From Diaporthe sp. PMI_573 (taxonomy: Eukaryota > Ascomycota > Sordariomycetes > Diaporthales > Diaporthaceae), in the NCBI GenBank assembly GCA_021399435.1, contig JAJTUP010000016.1, forward strand, positions 620,001 to 684,000: 64,000 nucleotides of DNA. The letters run 5' to 3'. Below the pieces are notes generated by a model, which saw only the letters and a list, made by a program, of their open reading frames with translations, was not told the origin of the DNA and ran no database searches. Positions 13,373 to 24,741 of the stretch are shown piece after piece (position 1 is the first letter of the stretch; every line of letters starts with the position of its first letter). Both the position numbers and the translations under genes were made by a program.

Positions 13373-13683
13373 ATGGGTCAGCAATCCAGACATCACGGGT
13401 CGAGCAGTTACCAGGGTTCTTCTGCACGCGGGTACGTCTGATCGGACACGAAAGTTATGACAGAGGACTGACAGACTACAGGAAATCAAAAGGGAGAGGC
13501 ATGCTTGATCAATACATTTATGACACGACATCTGTTTCCGAATTGCAATACCAGGGCCCTCCAATGACCAAGGACCAACGGCGACGAGAGATGAGGAAGC
13601 ATATTGATAACTTCGACCAACAATTTGGAGGGCAGAATGGCCAGGCCGGGTATCAACAATTGTATTCTGGTACTCGCAGATAA
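13373..13683 (+). CDS. small charged protein, 86 aa, unknown function
   Basis: Two exons, 13373-13431 and 13482-13683, separated by a 50-nt intron with donor GTACGT, branch site GGACTGAC and acceptor CTACAG. Reading phase is kept and gives one frame from ATG to TAA. The protein starts with a Gln/His/Ser-rich stretch (MGQQSRHHGSSSYQGSS), then a basic GKSKGRG segment. Next come a conserved-looking core (DQYIYDTTSVSELQYQGPP) and a charged helix (KDQRRREMRKHIDNF), ending in a Gln/Gly-rich tail. There is no signal peptide, membrane segment or cysteine. I do not recognise the family. The perfect intron, TATA element and sensible composition argue for a real gene that length-based callers would miss. 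Confidence 0.65.
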
Positions 13684-15052
13684 TCACGATGTTGCAAAGG
13701 GCTTGGAGGGTCCATTCCAATAAGACGAGAAAGGCTTTGCATTGTTTGTAGGTTGCCGAGACGGTTGTTGATCGACCAAGGGCACAGGTTTTGCGACAGT
13801 GGGGCTATTTGCTCGCTATATAACGTGGAATGATTACTGGTGGAGACTTGGATAAGATACCCAGAACAATAGAGACACATACGCACAAGTTCGATCGAAT
13901 GATACGCTGTGAATCTCAAATGGTTTAGATGGAAGGACTCAGTACTGCACATGATCAAATTGCTCCAGGCCTTGGGGCAGAACAAGTGCATGTAGTAGAC
14001 AAGAAATATCGATTGCGTATAGTCACTTCATATGTGCCTCGTGTTTTTTTCTTCAATTTATCATGCTTAAAATGTAAACAAAGATTCGCCGTTTTATTTG
14101 TTACAGGGGCTGTCACTTTGCATGTCTTGCGTGAAAGCGGTACCTTCTCGGAGTTGCTCCGGGTTCTCGGATTGCTTCACGGATGAGAGAAGCGCAAGGC
14201 TAAATTTTCGCATGTTCGCCTTCTTGAGACGCGAAAGGACCAGATACGTGAGCCAGTATCGCACTCCATGGCTGAGAAAATTTGAATACGAACAAGTATT
14301 CTGTAAGTTAGATGAAGTAGGAAACGATGTTTCCATCTCGGAGTTGTCTGTCATCCACTTCGTGTGTGTCGACAGGCCGTGCCTAGAATGCCGAGTTTGC
14401 GCCATATGCGTGGGTCCTCTCGGAGGGTTTGTTAGTCAGGCCCACGGCGAAAGCTTAGCACTTTCGCTCAGGGGTGCTTACTCACTGCGCAGCTTGGGTG
14501 ACACAGCTCAACGCGCAACACCGAGCCATTCACGAGAAGTCCCGCAGAGTTGCGCAACAGATGTCGGCGTGTCTATTGCATGGTGGCCGCAACCGACCCA
14601 GTGCTCAATCGCGTTCAGCGATAAGGCGGGCCGACTTGCACCACTCGCGAACAAGCCTAAGCAGCGAGGCCGATAATCCCGATGTCATACAGCATGCACC
14701 GGTGGATACGCACTGGCTGGACCGTCTGGCTATGTGCCACAGTCGACAGCCAAATCATCATCATGCAGGATCACGTTTGAAAGGGTTGGTTGTGCACTTG
14801 CACTGGCGATAGGCCGTCTTGCCACAGTGCCAGTGATCATTGGTCTACCTCAATTGTCGGCAAAACACCACGTCTCGAGAGGGAATATGGCGGGCCCTTC
14901 TGGAATTATAAAAACAACCTCCGCCCTCCATTTTGCCTCATCCAAGAAGCAATCACTCAAAGGCCACAGCTCTCAGTGTCCCATTGAAACAACACCACGT
15001 ATCTCAATATTCAATTTGCTATTGACCTAATTGGTATTAGCCAACGCCCAAC
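13684..15052. other. intergenic region, GMC gene promoter
   Basis: No supported gene. A long open frame at 14098-14676 has no recognisable domain. The right end carries a TATA box and a C/A-rich leader for the GMC oxidoreductase. Confidence 0.5.
14907..14913 (+). promoter_or_regulatory. TATA box of the GMC oxidoreductase gene
   Basis: TATAAAA in the context GGAATTATAAAAACAACC, about 145 bp upstream of the ATG at 15053. It is followed by a leader with CAATCACTCAAAGG and CAAC-type sequences typical of fungal transcription starts. Confidence 0.5.
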
Positions 15053-16967
15053 ATGCCTACAATCACTGAAGCGCCAAAGAAGTTCGACTTCATAGTTGTT
15101 GGAGGTAGGTGTTAGGAGCCACACATTGTTTGACCAGTAACTGACTTCCTGCCATAGGTGGTACAGCCGGCTGTGTCGTAGCCGGTCGCCTTGCGGAGAA
15201 TCCCAATGTCAACGTGCTCGTCATCGAGGCGGGCATGGGTAACCCGGAGGATGTCGATGCTATCACCACTCCTGCTCGAGCCTTCGAGCTTCGAGGAAGC
15301 AAATACGACTGGCAGTACAAGACGACCATGGTTGACCGGCCGGAGTACACCAGGATTGAGAAGCCCAACACTCGTGGCAAGGTGCTCGGAGGCAGCAGCT
15401 GTCTCAACTACTACACCTGGATCCCTGGCAGCGCAGCGACTTTTGACGACTGGGCCGAGTTTGGGGGTGACGAGTGGAAATGGAACAGTGTCAAGGAATA
15501 CCTCTACAAGGTGAGCTTGCATCAACATCTTGGTGACGAAAACGTCTACTAACCCTGAGTAGCCCGCGAAGTACCACGATGACCGTGGAAACTACAGCCC
15601 CGATCTGCAATACATTGGCCAGAACGGACCACTTCCGGTTTCGCATGCGGACCTGATTCCCGAGCTGAAGCCTTTCCGCGACGCTATGGAGACTGCCTGG
15701 GTAAGCAAGGGCGAGGAGCTCACCGACGATGTCCATGGCGGCACCATGAGGGGGCTGTGGAAGTGTACCAACTCGATTTACAACGGAAAGCGCTCTTCGA
15801 GCTGGTTGTACGTGAAGGGCAAGACCAACGTGGCAATTCTGTCCAGGACACACTCCAGAAAGATCATCGTCGAGGACGGCAAGGCGAAGGGTGTCGAGGT
15901 TACGGGCCCTGATGGCGAGACCTACTCCTTCTACGCAAGCCATGAGGTCATCGTGTCTCAAGGAGTCTTCGAGACGCCCAAGTTGCTGATGCTTTCCGGG
16001 ATTGGCCCGAGAAAGACCCTGGAAGATTTCGGAATCAGCCAAGTTGTGGCCTCGGAGAACATCGGACAGAACCTGCTCGACCACCCGATCATACCCCATG
16101 TCTTCAGGCTCAAGGACGGGTACGGCTTAGACGGTCATCTCCTCCGCCCCGGTGCAGCGCACAATGCCGCCGTCACCGCATACAACAACGAGAACAAAGG
16201 CCCGTACACGAGCGGGCTCCTCGAGCTCGTCGGGCTGCCGCGCATAGATGCCTGGCTGGAGCAGGACGCCGAGTACGTGGCATATAAGCAGGCCAACGGC
16301 GGCGTGGATCCTTTCGGCCCAGGCGGGCAGCCGCACTTCGAGATCGACTTCGTCCCCATGTTCTCGGACGCCTTCCAGTGGCACATCCCCTGCCCGCCCG
16401 AGGGCGACTGGCTCACCGTGATCGTGGACCTGCTCCGCCCGCTGTCCAGGAGCGGCGTGGTCACGCTCAAGTCCGCTGACCCGCTCGAAGACCCGAGCAT
16501 CAATCTCAACTTCCTGGAGAACAAGCTGGATATTATCGCCTTGCGGCAGGGGCTACGCTTCGTCGACGACATCCTGATGAACGGCGAGGGGATGAAGGAT
16601 ATCATCGGGGAAGACTACCCCTTCCCCATTCCGCGAAATTCCGACGAGGCGCTGAATACCATGATCAAGGAGCGCTTCCAGACTGGTTTCCACCCGTGCG
16701 GAACGTGCCGACTAGGTAAAGACATCAGCCAGGGGGTAGTCGACAGCAAGCTTAAAGTCTTCGGTGTCGACAAGCTCCGTGTCATTGACGCTTCAGTGAT
16801 CCCCGTCATCCCTGACTGCCGTATTCAGAATTCGGTGTATATGATAGGAGAGAAGGTATGTAGGCCCTGTATGTGTAGAAGCTCATTTGTACGGAAATCG
16901 CTGACATGATGTACTGGAACAGGGAGCCGATATGATCAAGGCTGCTTATCCGGATCTATACGCTTAA
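15053..16967 (+). CDS. GMC-family FAD oxidoreductase
   Basis: Flavoenzyme of 580 aa that oxidises an alcohol or sugar substrate (glucose-methanol-choline family, CAZy AA3-like fold). Four exons: 15053-15104, 15158-15510, 15563-16855, 16923-16967. The N-terminus has the FAD dinucleotide fold VVGGGTAGCVVAGRLAE followed by VLVIEAG. Next comes the GMC signature region GKVLGGSSCLN, and the second signature is GVFETPKLLMLSGIG. The C-terminal catalytic pair is His in FHPCGTCRLG (about residue 512) and Asn in IQNSVYM (about 558), the H/N pair found in many GMC enzymes. There is no signal peptide, so it is probably cytosolic or peroxisomal; the C-terminus (DLYA) is not a PTS1. The substrate cannot be told from sequence: aryl-alcohol, choline and secondary-metabolite oxidases share this plan. 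A TATA box lies 145 bp upstream. Confidence 0.93.
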
Positions 16968-17814
16968 ATCGGATAGTTTCCTGGGGACTTCTTATCTGAG
17001 ATGTGTGTTGTGGACGAATGAGGTGGTTTTCCGCAAAGAACAGATTGAGAAACAATTTCCGGATTATTAATCTAGCTATCTTTTCCCAATTTAATGAACT
17101 CTAATGTTGCAAGACTCTTCCAACAACCAATCCTCACGCAGAAAATTCTGATGCTGCTCACAGACTCAAAGATAGAGTTCCGCCAGATGAACGAAGCAAT
17201 TTATGAAAAAGCTTAACAGACTGTTTTTGAACCAAGCATGGGCTGCACGTTTGGAGAATTTGCCAGAGTTCCAAATTGTCCTGAGCCTGTTGACCCCTCA
17301 TCCATTGTAGTGTTCCCCTGTTGCCTGCAGGGTATTTGCAGACTGCTTCAAAGATGTCATTGAGGGGTTCATGCAGAGAGGGGCTTTCAGCTGGTAGAAT
17401 GAAGACACTGCCAGTCAAAGCCCGGGCAGGGATTCTCCCACGTTTATGCTGTACGACAGCCCCTTTCAATAGAGATGTCCAGTATTGACAACATGGGCTG
17501 GGCATGAATATTCTGGACGAAATTTGAGTTATTTTGTGTTGGTTTCTAGCCAACGGCAAGGCTTAATTTATGACATTGGCAATTTTACCCATTTTTCTGA
17601 TGTATTTGTACTCTCCCCTGAACACGCTTTTGTGTAGCACAGGTGATCTACACACCGTGCAGGCCCCTGTGCATGTCCAGCCTCCGCCACATGCAGTAGC
17701 CCGATCACCATTGTTTGCATTAATTTCAGCACAACGCAAGCAGATATCAAGGCCAATATCGCCATTTCTTGTGGTGCCAGAGTCAACATCCATCAGCACC
17801 TTGCATCATCCAAC
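16968..17814. other. intergenic region, GMC 3' end and GH16 promoter
   Basis: No gene seen. The right part has a C/A-rich leader just before the GH16 start codon. Confidence 0.5.
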
Positions 17815-19130
17815 ATGCTTGTCCTGTCTATCATTCTCGTTGTGGCAGCCTTTGCTCTCTTCTGCGACGCGTATGCCCACGCGCCCGCTCATGTTGATGG
17901 CTTCGCGACCAATAACCTGCCACTTCTCCCACATCGTAACTTGTTCTCGCGAAACGACACCAACTCTAGCAGGGTTCCTGGTGTGTACAAACTGTCGGAT
18001 TTGTACGACTACACCAACTTCTTCGACAAGTTCTCTTTTGTCGAGGTAAGCACGTGCAAACTGCTTTTTCATGGACAGAGAGATGGCCACGTTTCTAACT
18101 TTGCTCAGAGTCGCACGGGCACGGACCAGTACACCGATGTTGACCCGACACATGGCTTTGTTCTCTACCAGAACCGGTCTGAGGCCGAGCGCATGGGCTT
18201 GGTGCAGTATGTGGGTGATGTGGCGGCTATCATGGTCGACTACAAAACCGTGATCGATGACCCGCTGGGCTACGGTCGGAAAAGTGTCAGGATCGAGAGC
18301 ACTGCGAAATACAACCATGGCCTGATCATTGCCGACTTCTCACACCTGCCCAAGGCCCAGTGCGGAATTTGGCCAGCCTAGTAAGCCCTGTTTGACCTGC
18401 ACCTCCATCGCCGGAAACTGAAACTGACAGCCTTGACACAGTTGGACGTACGGACCAAACTGGCCAAAGAGTGGAGAACGTAAGTGCTCCGGGCTTCAAA
18501 GTAACCGGTGGTCGATTGAACGAACATGGAACTGACCTCAGAGCCAACCCAGTCGACATCTACGAGCAGTGGAACGCGTACAAGTTCAACCGGCAGACCC
18601 TCCACACAGACCACAACGCGACGACGGGCAACTGCACGTACGACATGGGGAGCGCCCTCGGCTTCCACAGCTTCGACATGTCCAACTACAAGAGGACGGA
18701 GAGCTGCGACGTCTACGCGAGCAACAACGACGGCTGCTCCAGCTGGGACTACGAGGGCCCGTATGCCTCTGCCACCGGCGGAATGTACGCCATGGAGTGG
18801 ACGAGCGACTACATCCGGATGTGGACGTGGCACCCGGACCAGGTCCCGTTGGACGTCCGGCAGGAGGTGCCTGACCCGGAGAGCTGGGGCCTGCCTGGGA
18901 TGTCCGTGGGCGGCTCGTTCTGTGACATCGACAGGGCGTTTGTGAACCAGTCTATCGTGCTGAACATTGATCTGTGTGGTGACACGGCGGGATCTGGAAG
19001 CGAGTGGACCGAGTCGTGTGCCGAGGAGACGGGCTACAATATCTGTGCGAGATATGTGGCGGCGAACCCTGGAGATTTTGAGGAGGCATGGTTCGGTGTG
19101 AGGACTATTAAAGTCTATACTCTTCAGTGA
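17815..19130 (+). CDS. secreted GH16 endo-1,3(4)-beta-glucanase
   Basis: Secreted glycoside hydrolase of 372 aa cutting beta-1,3 or mixed-linked 1,3-1,4 glucans. Exons: 17815-18045, 18109-18380, 18442-18479, 18553-19130. The first about 20 residues are a signal peptide (MLVLSIILVVAAFALF, cleavage near AYA). The GH16 jelly-roll begins with NHGLIIADFSHLP and WTYGPNWPKSGE. The catalytic motif E-L-D-I-Y-E (nucleophile about E180, acid/base about E185) is rebuilt across intron 3. This junction fixes the acceptor at 18552, since other acceptors break the motif. Later motifs GGMYAMEWTSDYIRMW and SFCDIDRAF and the end AWFGVRTIKVY are typical of the fungal MLG1-like subgroup. No binding module or GPI tail is visible. 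Intron 1 is 63 nt, free of in-frame stops, so a retained-intron form could be translated. Confidence 0.93.
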
Positions 19131-20216
19131 TTCTGGACAGATAGCCTTCGGTAGGACCCCAAATACGAAACATCACTAGGAGCCCTTGTGACTCGCTTAC
19201 TTTCTCCTTGATTACCTATGAGGTTATAATGTTATCCCACGAGGGGTTGTGCTATGGCAGTCTGACCTACAGTAGATAACTCGGCAGGGGAACCACGTTA
19301 TTCTACATTGCGCATCGAGGTCATTGACTACGGGGCAGATTGCAGGCCATTCGGAGGTTGGGGCAATAGGCAACTGGTGCCAGTGCACACGTAGTTCAGT
19401 GTTGGTCCGTCAAGACACCAACCTGATAGATCATAACACATGCCACCTTCACATTGCGAGTCATATGAGCAAGATCCAATGCATGGCTATTTGACCTGCA
19501 GTGGATATGGCAACAGGGCTGTTCTTTGGCCGCCAACCGCTGATTCACTGCCCGAGCAGAGCGCCACCAAGATTGGCCTTTTACTGAGCCACGATCTAAT
19601 GGCCGAATACAAAGCCAGGGAAACTTTTTAGACGCCATCAAGAACATCAAGGGCCATCTAGTAGGCCGTCTAGCCCAATGCGGCGCAGTAAAGTAATCCT
19701 AGTGTCCCGGCTCATTGGGTTGACCACTTGCACAGCCACAGCTTGTATTCCCATCCTTTAGACCGCCCGTCATCCTTCGCGTGCTTGTTCGATGTTGCCT
19801 AATTGGGGCATACTGTAAGAAGTGGCCTAGCCAACCCCGCGGTCACCCTCGGAGTGGTCCAATTCGCAAGATCGAAAGGGTGCTATTTTACCATTGGCAT
19901 GATGACATGTGAAGGTCCGGATCTTCTCGCCTAAGCATGCGGCTCACTTCCATAGCCAGGCTCCGGCTCCAGCTTAAAGACACTTGAACAGCCATCATTC
20001 GCTGCCGTTTCAGCCAATCGCTGAATACCACCAGCTTGGACTACTCACCTGCAGCTGCTTACAGTCTTACAGACAGACCACAGTCGTCATTTTGCATGTA
20101 TCTATACTATGAAAGCAGGCTGCCTGCCTGCTTCTTCCTTTCCTTCCCCCCGAGGCGAATGCATCGTTGTGCGAGTGCATTACATTGCACGCGCACACAT
20201 CATTCCACACGTCAAC
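19131..20216. other. intergenic region
   Basis: About 1.1 kb without a supported gene, between the GH16 3' end and the ankyrin gene. An in-frame ATG at 20109 would extend the ankyrin protein by 36 residues. I treat that part as leader. Confidence 0.5.
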
Positions 20217-21581
20217 ATGTCCGACATAGAAACGTGCAGTTTGGAGCACGAATCCCCAGTCCCAAGATACACCGAGACCGACGAGAACGGCCTCTCAGCC
20301 CGCCTCGAAACATTCCAGAAGAGCCACCCAGACTACCCAATCGTCCCAGTCTCAGAATACCCGGGCTTCCCTTCCGCCGCCCGCGCCATCCAAGCCGATA
20401 TCGTAAAGGCTCTGTTCATATCCATCACCGCCAGGGATGCCGCGGCAGTACACCACCTCATCAGCGCCCAGGGCCTCATCTCCCCAGACTGCCCAAGCGC
20501 AAAGGGCGAGACCCCGCTGCTAGCCTCCATCCGCGCCCGCAGCGCCCCGACGGCACGCACGCTGCTAGCCCTCGGCGCGGACCCGAATTTGGTAGGCAAG
20601 GGGGCGGCCGCACCACCCCGGGATCACGAAGATGTCCCCAGCGACAGCGGCGGCATCACCCCGCTCATGCTAGCGTCCGCGACTGGCCAGCTCGCCATCG
20701 TGAAGATGCTAGTCGACGACTTCGGCGCGGACGATGCCATCGTCGGCGCCAGGGGTGAGACGGCGCTGTGGCTCGCCGCGCGGGCCGGCCACCGCGACGT
20801 CGTGGCGTACCTCCCCACACGCAGGGCGGGTGCGTGGAGGCGGCTTCGGCACAGCAAGGAGCTTCGCGCGCTGAGGAAGGCGGTTGTCACCACGGGAGAG
20901 GTGGTCAAGTTCCTCGGGTGGACCGTGCCGCGGGGGCTGGTGTTTGATATCCCGCGGGCGGTTGGCAAGTTTGCTTGGAGGCGGAGGCGTCGGATTTTGG
21001 CGCTGGTGGTTCGGGTTGTGAAGGGGTTCCCGCGGGTGTTGAAGGATTTGGCCAAGGGTGTTTGGGCGGGTATTAAGGAGCTGCCTCGTGAGGTTTGGAG
21101 AGTGGTCGTGTGGGTCTCGAGAGCGGTGCCGCGGGCTTGGGAGGTCGTTTGGAAGTGGCTTGTGGACGGGGTGAGGAAGGTCAGCGGCGCCGTTGTCTTC
21201 GCGGCTCAGAGGCTGGTCTCGGTCTTGCACAGCTTTTTTGTTGCTGTCATTAACCGTCTCAGGGAGGTCAAACTCAAGGACCTCGGGCATGACTTGCTAG
21301 TCGCGCTCGAGGCACTCTTCGTCAAGCTTCCGGGAGCGGTGTGGAGTTTCATGGCTCAATCGGTGACCGTGTTTCGCAGGGCTGTCAAGGCTGTTTTCAG
21401 AAGCGACTGGGTACGATTCTTCCTCTATTTAGTTTTTTCTTTTGTCTGCATTGTTCCACGAACACTCTGGATGATGTTGGAAAGTCTGTGGGCGTGTGTT
21501 GGGCGCGGGGTGGAGGAACTGATCTCCTTGCTCAACCCAAAAATGGTTCCATCAAAGAGAGGGCAACCTTGGACAGTTTAG
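20217..21581 (+). CDS. ankyrin-repeat protein with long basic amphipathic C-terminus
   Basis: Single-exon gene, 454 aa from the ATG at 20217 (context CAACATG). An upstream in-frame ATG at 20109 would give 490 aa, but that extension looks like leader. Residues about 65-200 form three to four ankyrin repeats, for example KGETPLLASIRARSAPTARTLLALGADPN, with GITPLMLASATGQLAIVKML and GETALWLAARAGHRDVVAYL. The remaining about 250 residues contain repeated helical blocks rich in Val, Trp, Arg and Lys, with PR or PRxxW turns (VPRGLVFDIPRAVGKFAW, FPRVLKDLAKGVW, LPREVWRVVVWVSRAVPRAW). Near the end is one clearly hydrophobic segment (FFLYLVFSFVCIVP). I infer membrane association. I do not recognise a named family for the C-terminal half. 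G+T-rich codon use in that half differs from the C-rich first half. Confidence 0.75.
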   Translation: MSDIETCSLEHESPVPRYTETDENGLSARLETFQKSHPDYPIVPVSEYPGFPSAARAIQADIVKALFISITARDAAAVHHLISAQGLISPDCPSAKGETPLLASIRARSAPTARTLLALGADPNLVGKGAAAPPRDHEDVPSDSGGITPLMLASATGQLAIVKMLVDDFGADDAIVGARGETALWLAARAGHRDVVAYLPTRRAGAWRRLRHSKELRALRKAVVTTGEVVKFLGWTVPRGLVFDIPRAVGKFAWRRRRRILALVVRVVKGFPRVLKDLAKGVWAGIKELPREVWRVVVWVSRAVPRAWEVVWKWLVDGVRKVSGAVVFAAQRLVSVLHSFFVAVINRLREVKLKDLGHDLLVALEALFVKLPGAVWSFMAQSVTVFRRAVKAVFRSDWVRFFLYLVFSFVCIVPRTLWMMLESLWACVGRGVEELISLLNPKMVPSKRGQPWTV

Positions 21582-21642
21582 ATCAGATTAAGTAGTATTT
21601 ATTCTCTCCAGAATGTTGATCGAATGGATCAAGTATTTTCTT

Positions 21643-24600
21643 TCAGACACTCTTCATCGTAACATTCAAGGCTGTGTCTGCTGCGTCTCCACCGTGCTCG
21701 AGCACAGCAAAAGTGTACTCGCCTTTCTCCAGCTCCCACTCATCCCACCGGTTGATAATCGTCAGATAACGATCAACATCTAGCTCCATGTTGACGGTCG
21801 TCTCTTCTCCCGCGTCCATGTAGACCCTCTGGAATGCGACCAGCTGTTTCACTGGCTGTACAATGCTCGAAAATCGCCCGAGAAGGTATACCTGCGCGAC
21901 ATAGCTGCCATACACTGTGCCATTGTTCTTGACGCGCACTGAGAAGTTCATAAAGTCTCCAGATGTGAATGTGTTTGGAGTCTTTGAACTTCCGTCACTC
22001 GCCTGCGCTGGGGCACTGCTCGCTTCGAACCCTAGGATCTGGAAATCCGCATATGAGAGGCCATAACCAAACGGATAAGCTGGTTGGGAGTCCAAGTCAA
22101 GGTACTTGATCTTTCGCCCAAGGCTCTTATAGTTGTAATTAATCGGGACCTGACCCACATGCTTCGGTACACTAACCGGCAGCCTCCCGCCCGGGTTGAC
22201 TGTACCAAATAGCACATCGGCGATGGCCTGGCCCCCACTCTGGCCGGGGAACCAGGTGCTCAACACTGCGGCGCTCTGGTTGTAGTAATCGGGAATTGCA
22301 AAAGGCCTTCCACCCTGCAAGACAAGCACGACGGGTTTCCCGAGGGCGTAGATGGCTTTCGCCAGCTTGTCCTGGCTAGGGGCGAGCCCGAGGGTAGCTC
22401 GGTCGCCGCTCTCGCCGTCGCTGTTCCATGCTGCACCTACGGCGAGAACGATGACATCTGCGGAATCGGCGGCTGAGACGGCCTGGGAGATGGCGTCATT
22501 GGCTGGATCACTGCTCACTAGGTTCCAGAAAAGCAGGAGCTGTGAGTTCAGGGACGAAACATTCTCGATCTTTTTGTAGAGGTTGAAGGCTTGGAACTCG
22601 ATGCGGATGTTGTACGTCTGCCCTTGCCGGAATGTGAAGGGAGCCGAGCCTTCGGGAGGCAAAGTGCTGTTGGCTTGGGTGTAGGTGAACTGCTGGATGT
22701 TCCCCAGTATGGTGCTCTCAGCGGTCAGTGGGAATCCCCACGAGGTGATCAGTTCGTCATCAACGTAGAGCTTATATGTGCTATTCGCGCCAACGGCAAC
22801 ACCGATCCATCCGTCCACATCCATGTCGACTGGTGAGGTCAGGATGCCCTCCCATACAGCACTAAAGTTGTTGGATGGCAGACCCGTGGGAGGGTAGATT
22901 CCCCAGTCAAGAGCAGGAGTCTCCAACTTGGTGATTAGTGGCTCGCTGAAATTGGTATCCGCATAATACGTCGCTTTCAAACCACCTGTTGTACCGTTTA
23001 GAGATGAAAGAAGGTATGGCGGGATTACGTGCTGTGCGTTGTACTCCCATGTGTTTGACCCCCAGCTAGAGGCCAGGTTGAAAGAAGCCTCAGGGTCTTG
23101 GCTGTACGATAGCATTGCCTGGCGGATCGTTTTGGCGCTATTAGCTGGGTATTCTCCCCATTGACCAGAGTAGCCGCCATAATTAAGGACATCAGTAAAC
23201 GGCCCGACAAGGGCAATGTTCTTGATATTTTGCTCTCTTGGTCTCAGTGGCAGTGTTGAATTTCGATTTTCCAGCAGGACGATACTTTTCTGGGCAGCTT
23301 CCAAAGTCAAGTTCCTATGGCTCTCCACAATCTGAAGAGGTTCAACGGCCGTTGACACGAAAGGATCGTCGAAGAGCCCCAGGTCCCACTTGACACCCAA
23401 CACAGACTGAACTCGTGACTGCAGGGTTGAAAGCTCCAGTGAACCGTTGGCGACAAGGTCTTTTGTCGCACTCAAGAGGAGCTCCAACGGCCAGTCGTAG
23501 AACTGGACCATGCCGCCTGCGTTGTACCATTGTCTGATGGCATCAGCTGGCGAGTCGGCAACCGCATGCTGAGTATAGATATCGTTCATTCCCGTGTCAT
23601 CGGCAATAATGAAGCCATTGAATCCCATGTCGTTGAGCGCCTCGTACAATTTGGGATTGACATGAGCTGGTATGTCATCGAACTCATTGTACGCCATCAT
23701 CACGCCCCGGGCACCTCCAAGCTGAACTGCGGCCCTGAAGGGGGTCAGAAGGTCCTGGAAGACCTGGCGGTTGCCGTGTCCCATGAAAGGGCCCGCATTA
23801 TGACCAGCCTGAGGCGATCCATGGGCGGCAAAGTGCTTCATGACGGGGACCACTGCGTCAGGATCCGACCAGGAGCTGTTCTTTGACAGCCCCGATGAGT
23901 ATGCCACACCCATGTGAGATGTCAGGACTTTGTCCTCCCCCCACGCTTCTTGCATGCGTCCCCATCGCGGATCCAGGCCGAGGTCGAGAACGGGAGAAAA
24001 GCAGGCGTGGATGCCAATTGACCTAGCCTCGGTGCCGATTGCACGTCCTACACGATGAACAAGGCCGAAGTCCCAACTCGCTGAGAGCCCCAGGCTTTGT
24101 GGAAACATTGACTGCTTGAAAGAGCCGACTCCATGGAGGCATTCGCCAGTGTGCATCAGGGGCACCTTGAGGCGAGCCTTTTGGAGGTTGAGCTGCTGAG
24201 CTTCGTTGTAATACGACGTGTTCAGATGATACCTTCAGGGGGTCAGTCTCTCCATAGAAGCGCCAGTAGTGTAAAAGTATGAGAAATCATACCAGTCATG
24301 GACCACACCGACTGGTGAGTCGGGGCTGAATCGCATTGTGTGGTCTGGTGTTGACGGTCAGCCACAAAAGCATTTCGAGTGTCTGAAAGTTCAACGAGAT
24401 AGCCCACCGTAAAGCTCATTATTCGAGTTGACACCGACTATATCCCCGCCAAATGTCAAATGCAGCTGAAGAACTGCTCTTGGTAAGCGAAAGGGCCTCC
24501 CTCCGGCGACTACAAGTCAACTTCGGGTTCGTCACGTCTCACCGAGATCTTCAATGGTCATGTTGGAGACGAGGGCGCTGATGAATGCCTCTTTGCCCAG

Positions 24601-24741
24601 GCTCGTGCCGTGGGCACCATTGCCTTCGATCCATTCTGTCGCCGGGTATGGATAGGCGATGACCTGCTGGTCCTGGGCTAGGGAGACTGGGAGGAGATGT
24701 GCGGCAAGCAGTAAAAACTGGGCAGCGCTTGAAGAGCCCAT
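21643..24741 (-). CDS. secreted GH3 beta-glucosidase with PA14 insert
   Basis: Secreted 968-aa glycoside hydrolase family 3 enzyme releasing terminal beta-linked sugars (beta-glucosidase most likely). Four exons: 24741-24543, 24473-24408, 24344-24293, 24232-21643; all phases agree. A signal peptide (QFLLLAAHLLPVSLAQ) is followed by the GH3 N domain. This has HTGECLHGVGSFKQSMFPQ, DPRWGRMQEAWGED, VPVMKHFAAHGSPQ and the nucleophile region GFNGFIIADDTGM (Asp about 317). The second GH3 domain includes AAQKSIVLLENRNSTLPL and DVIVLAVGA. A PA14-like insert lies at about residues 520-665 (GGLKATYYADTNFSEPL through YKLYVDDELITSWG). The fibronectin-III-like end has YVAQVYLLGRFSS and PVKQLVAFQRV. Several N-glycosylation sites are present. 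It is divergent from the ABC transporter. It could act after the GH16 enzyme on glucan fragments. Beta-xylosidase activity cannot be ruled out. Confidence 0.93.

Noticed and set aside
14098..14676. 192-aa frame upstream of the GMC gene
   Set aside because: Begins with TTG, composition is unlike a protein (many Cys/Ser/Arg) and no domain; overlaps the likely promoter.
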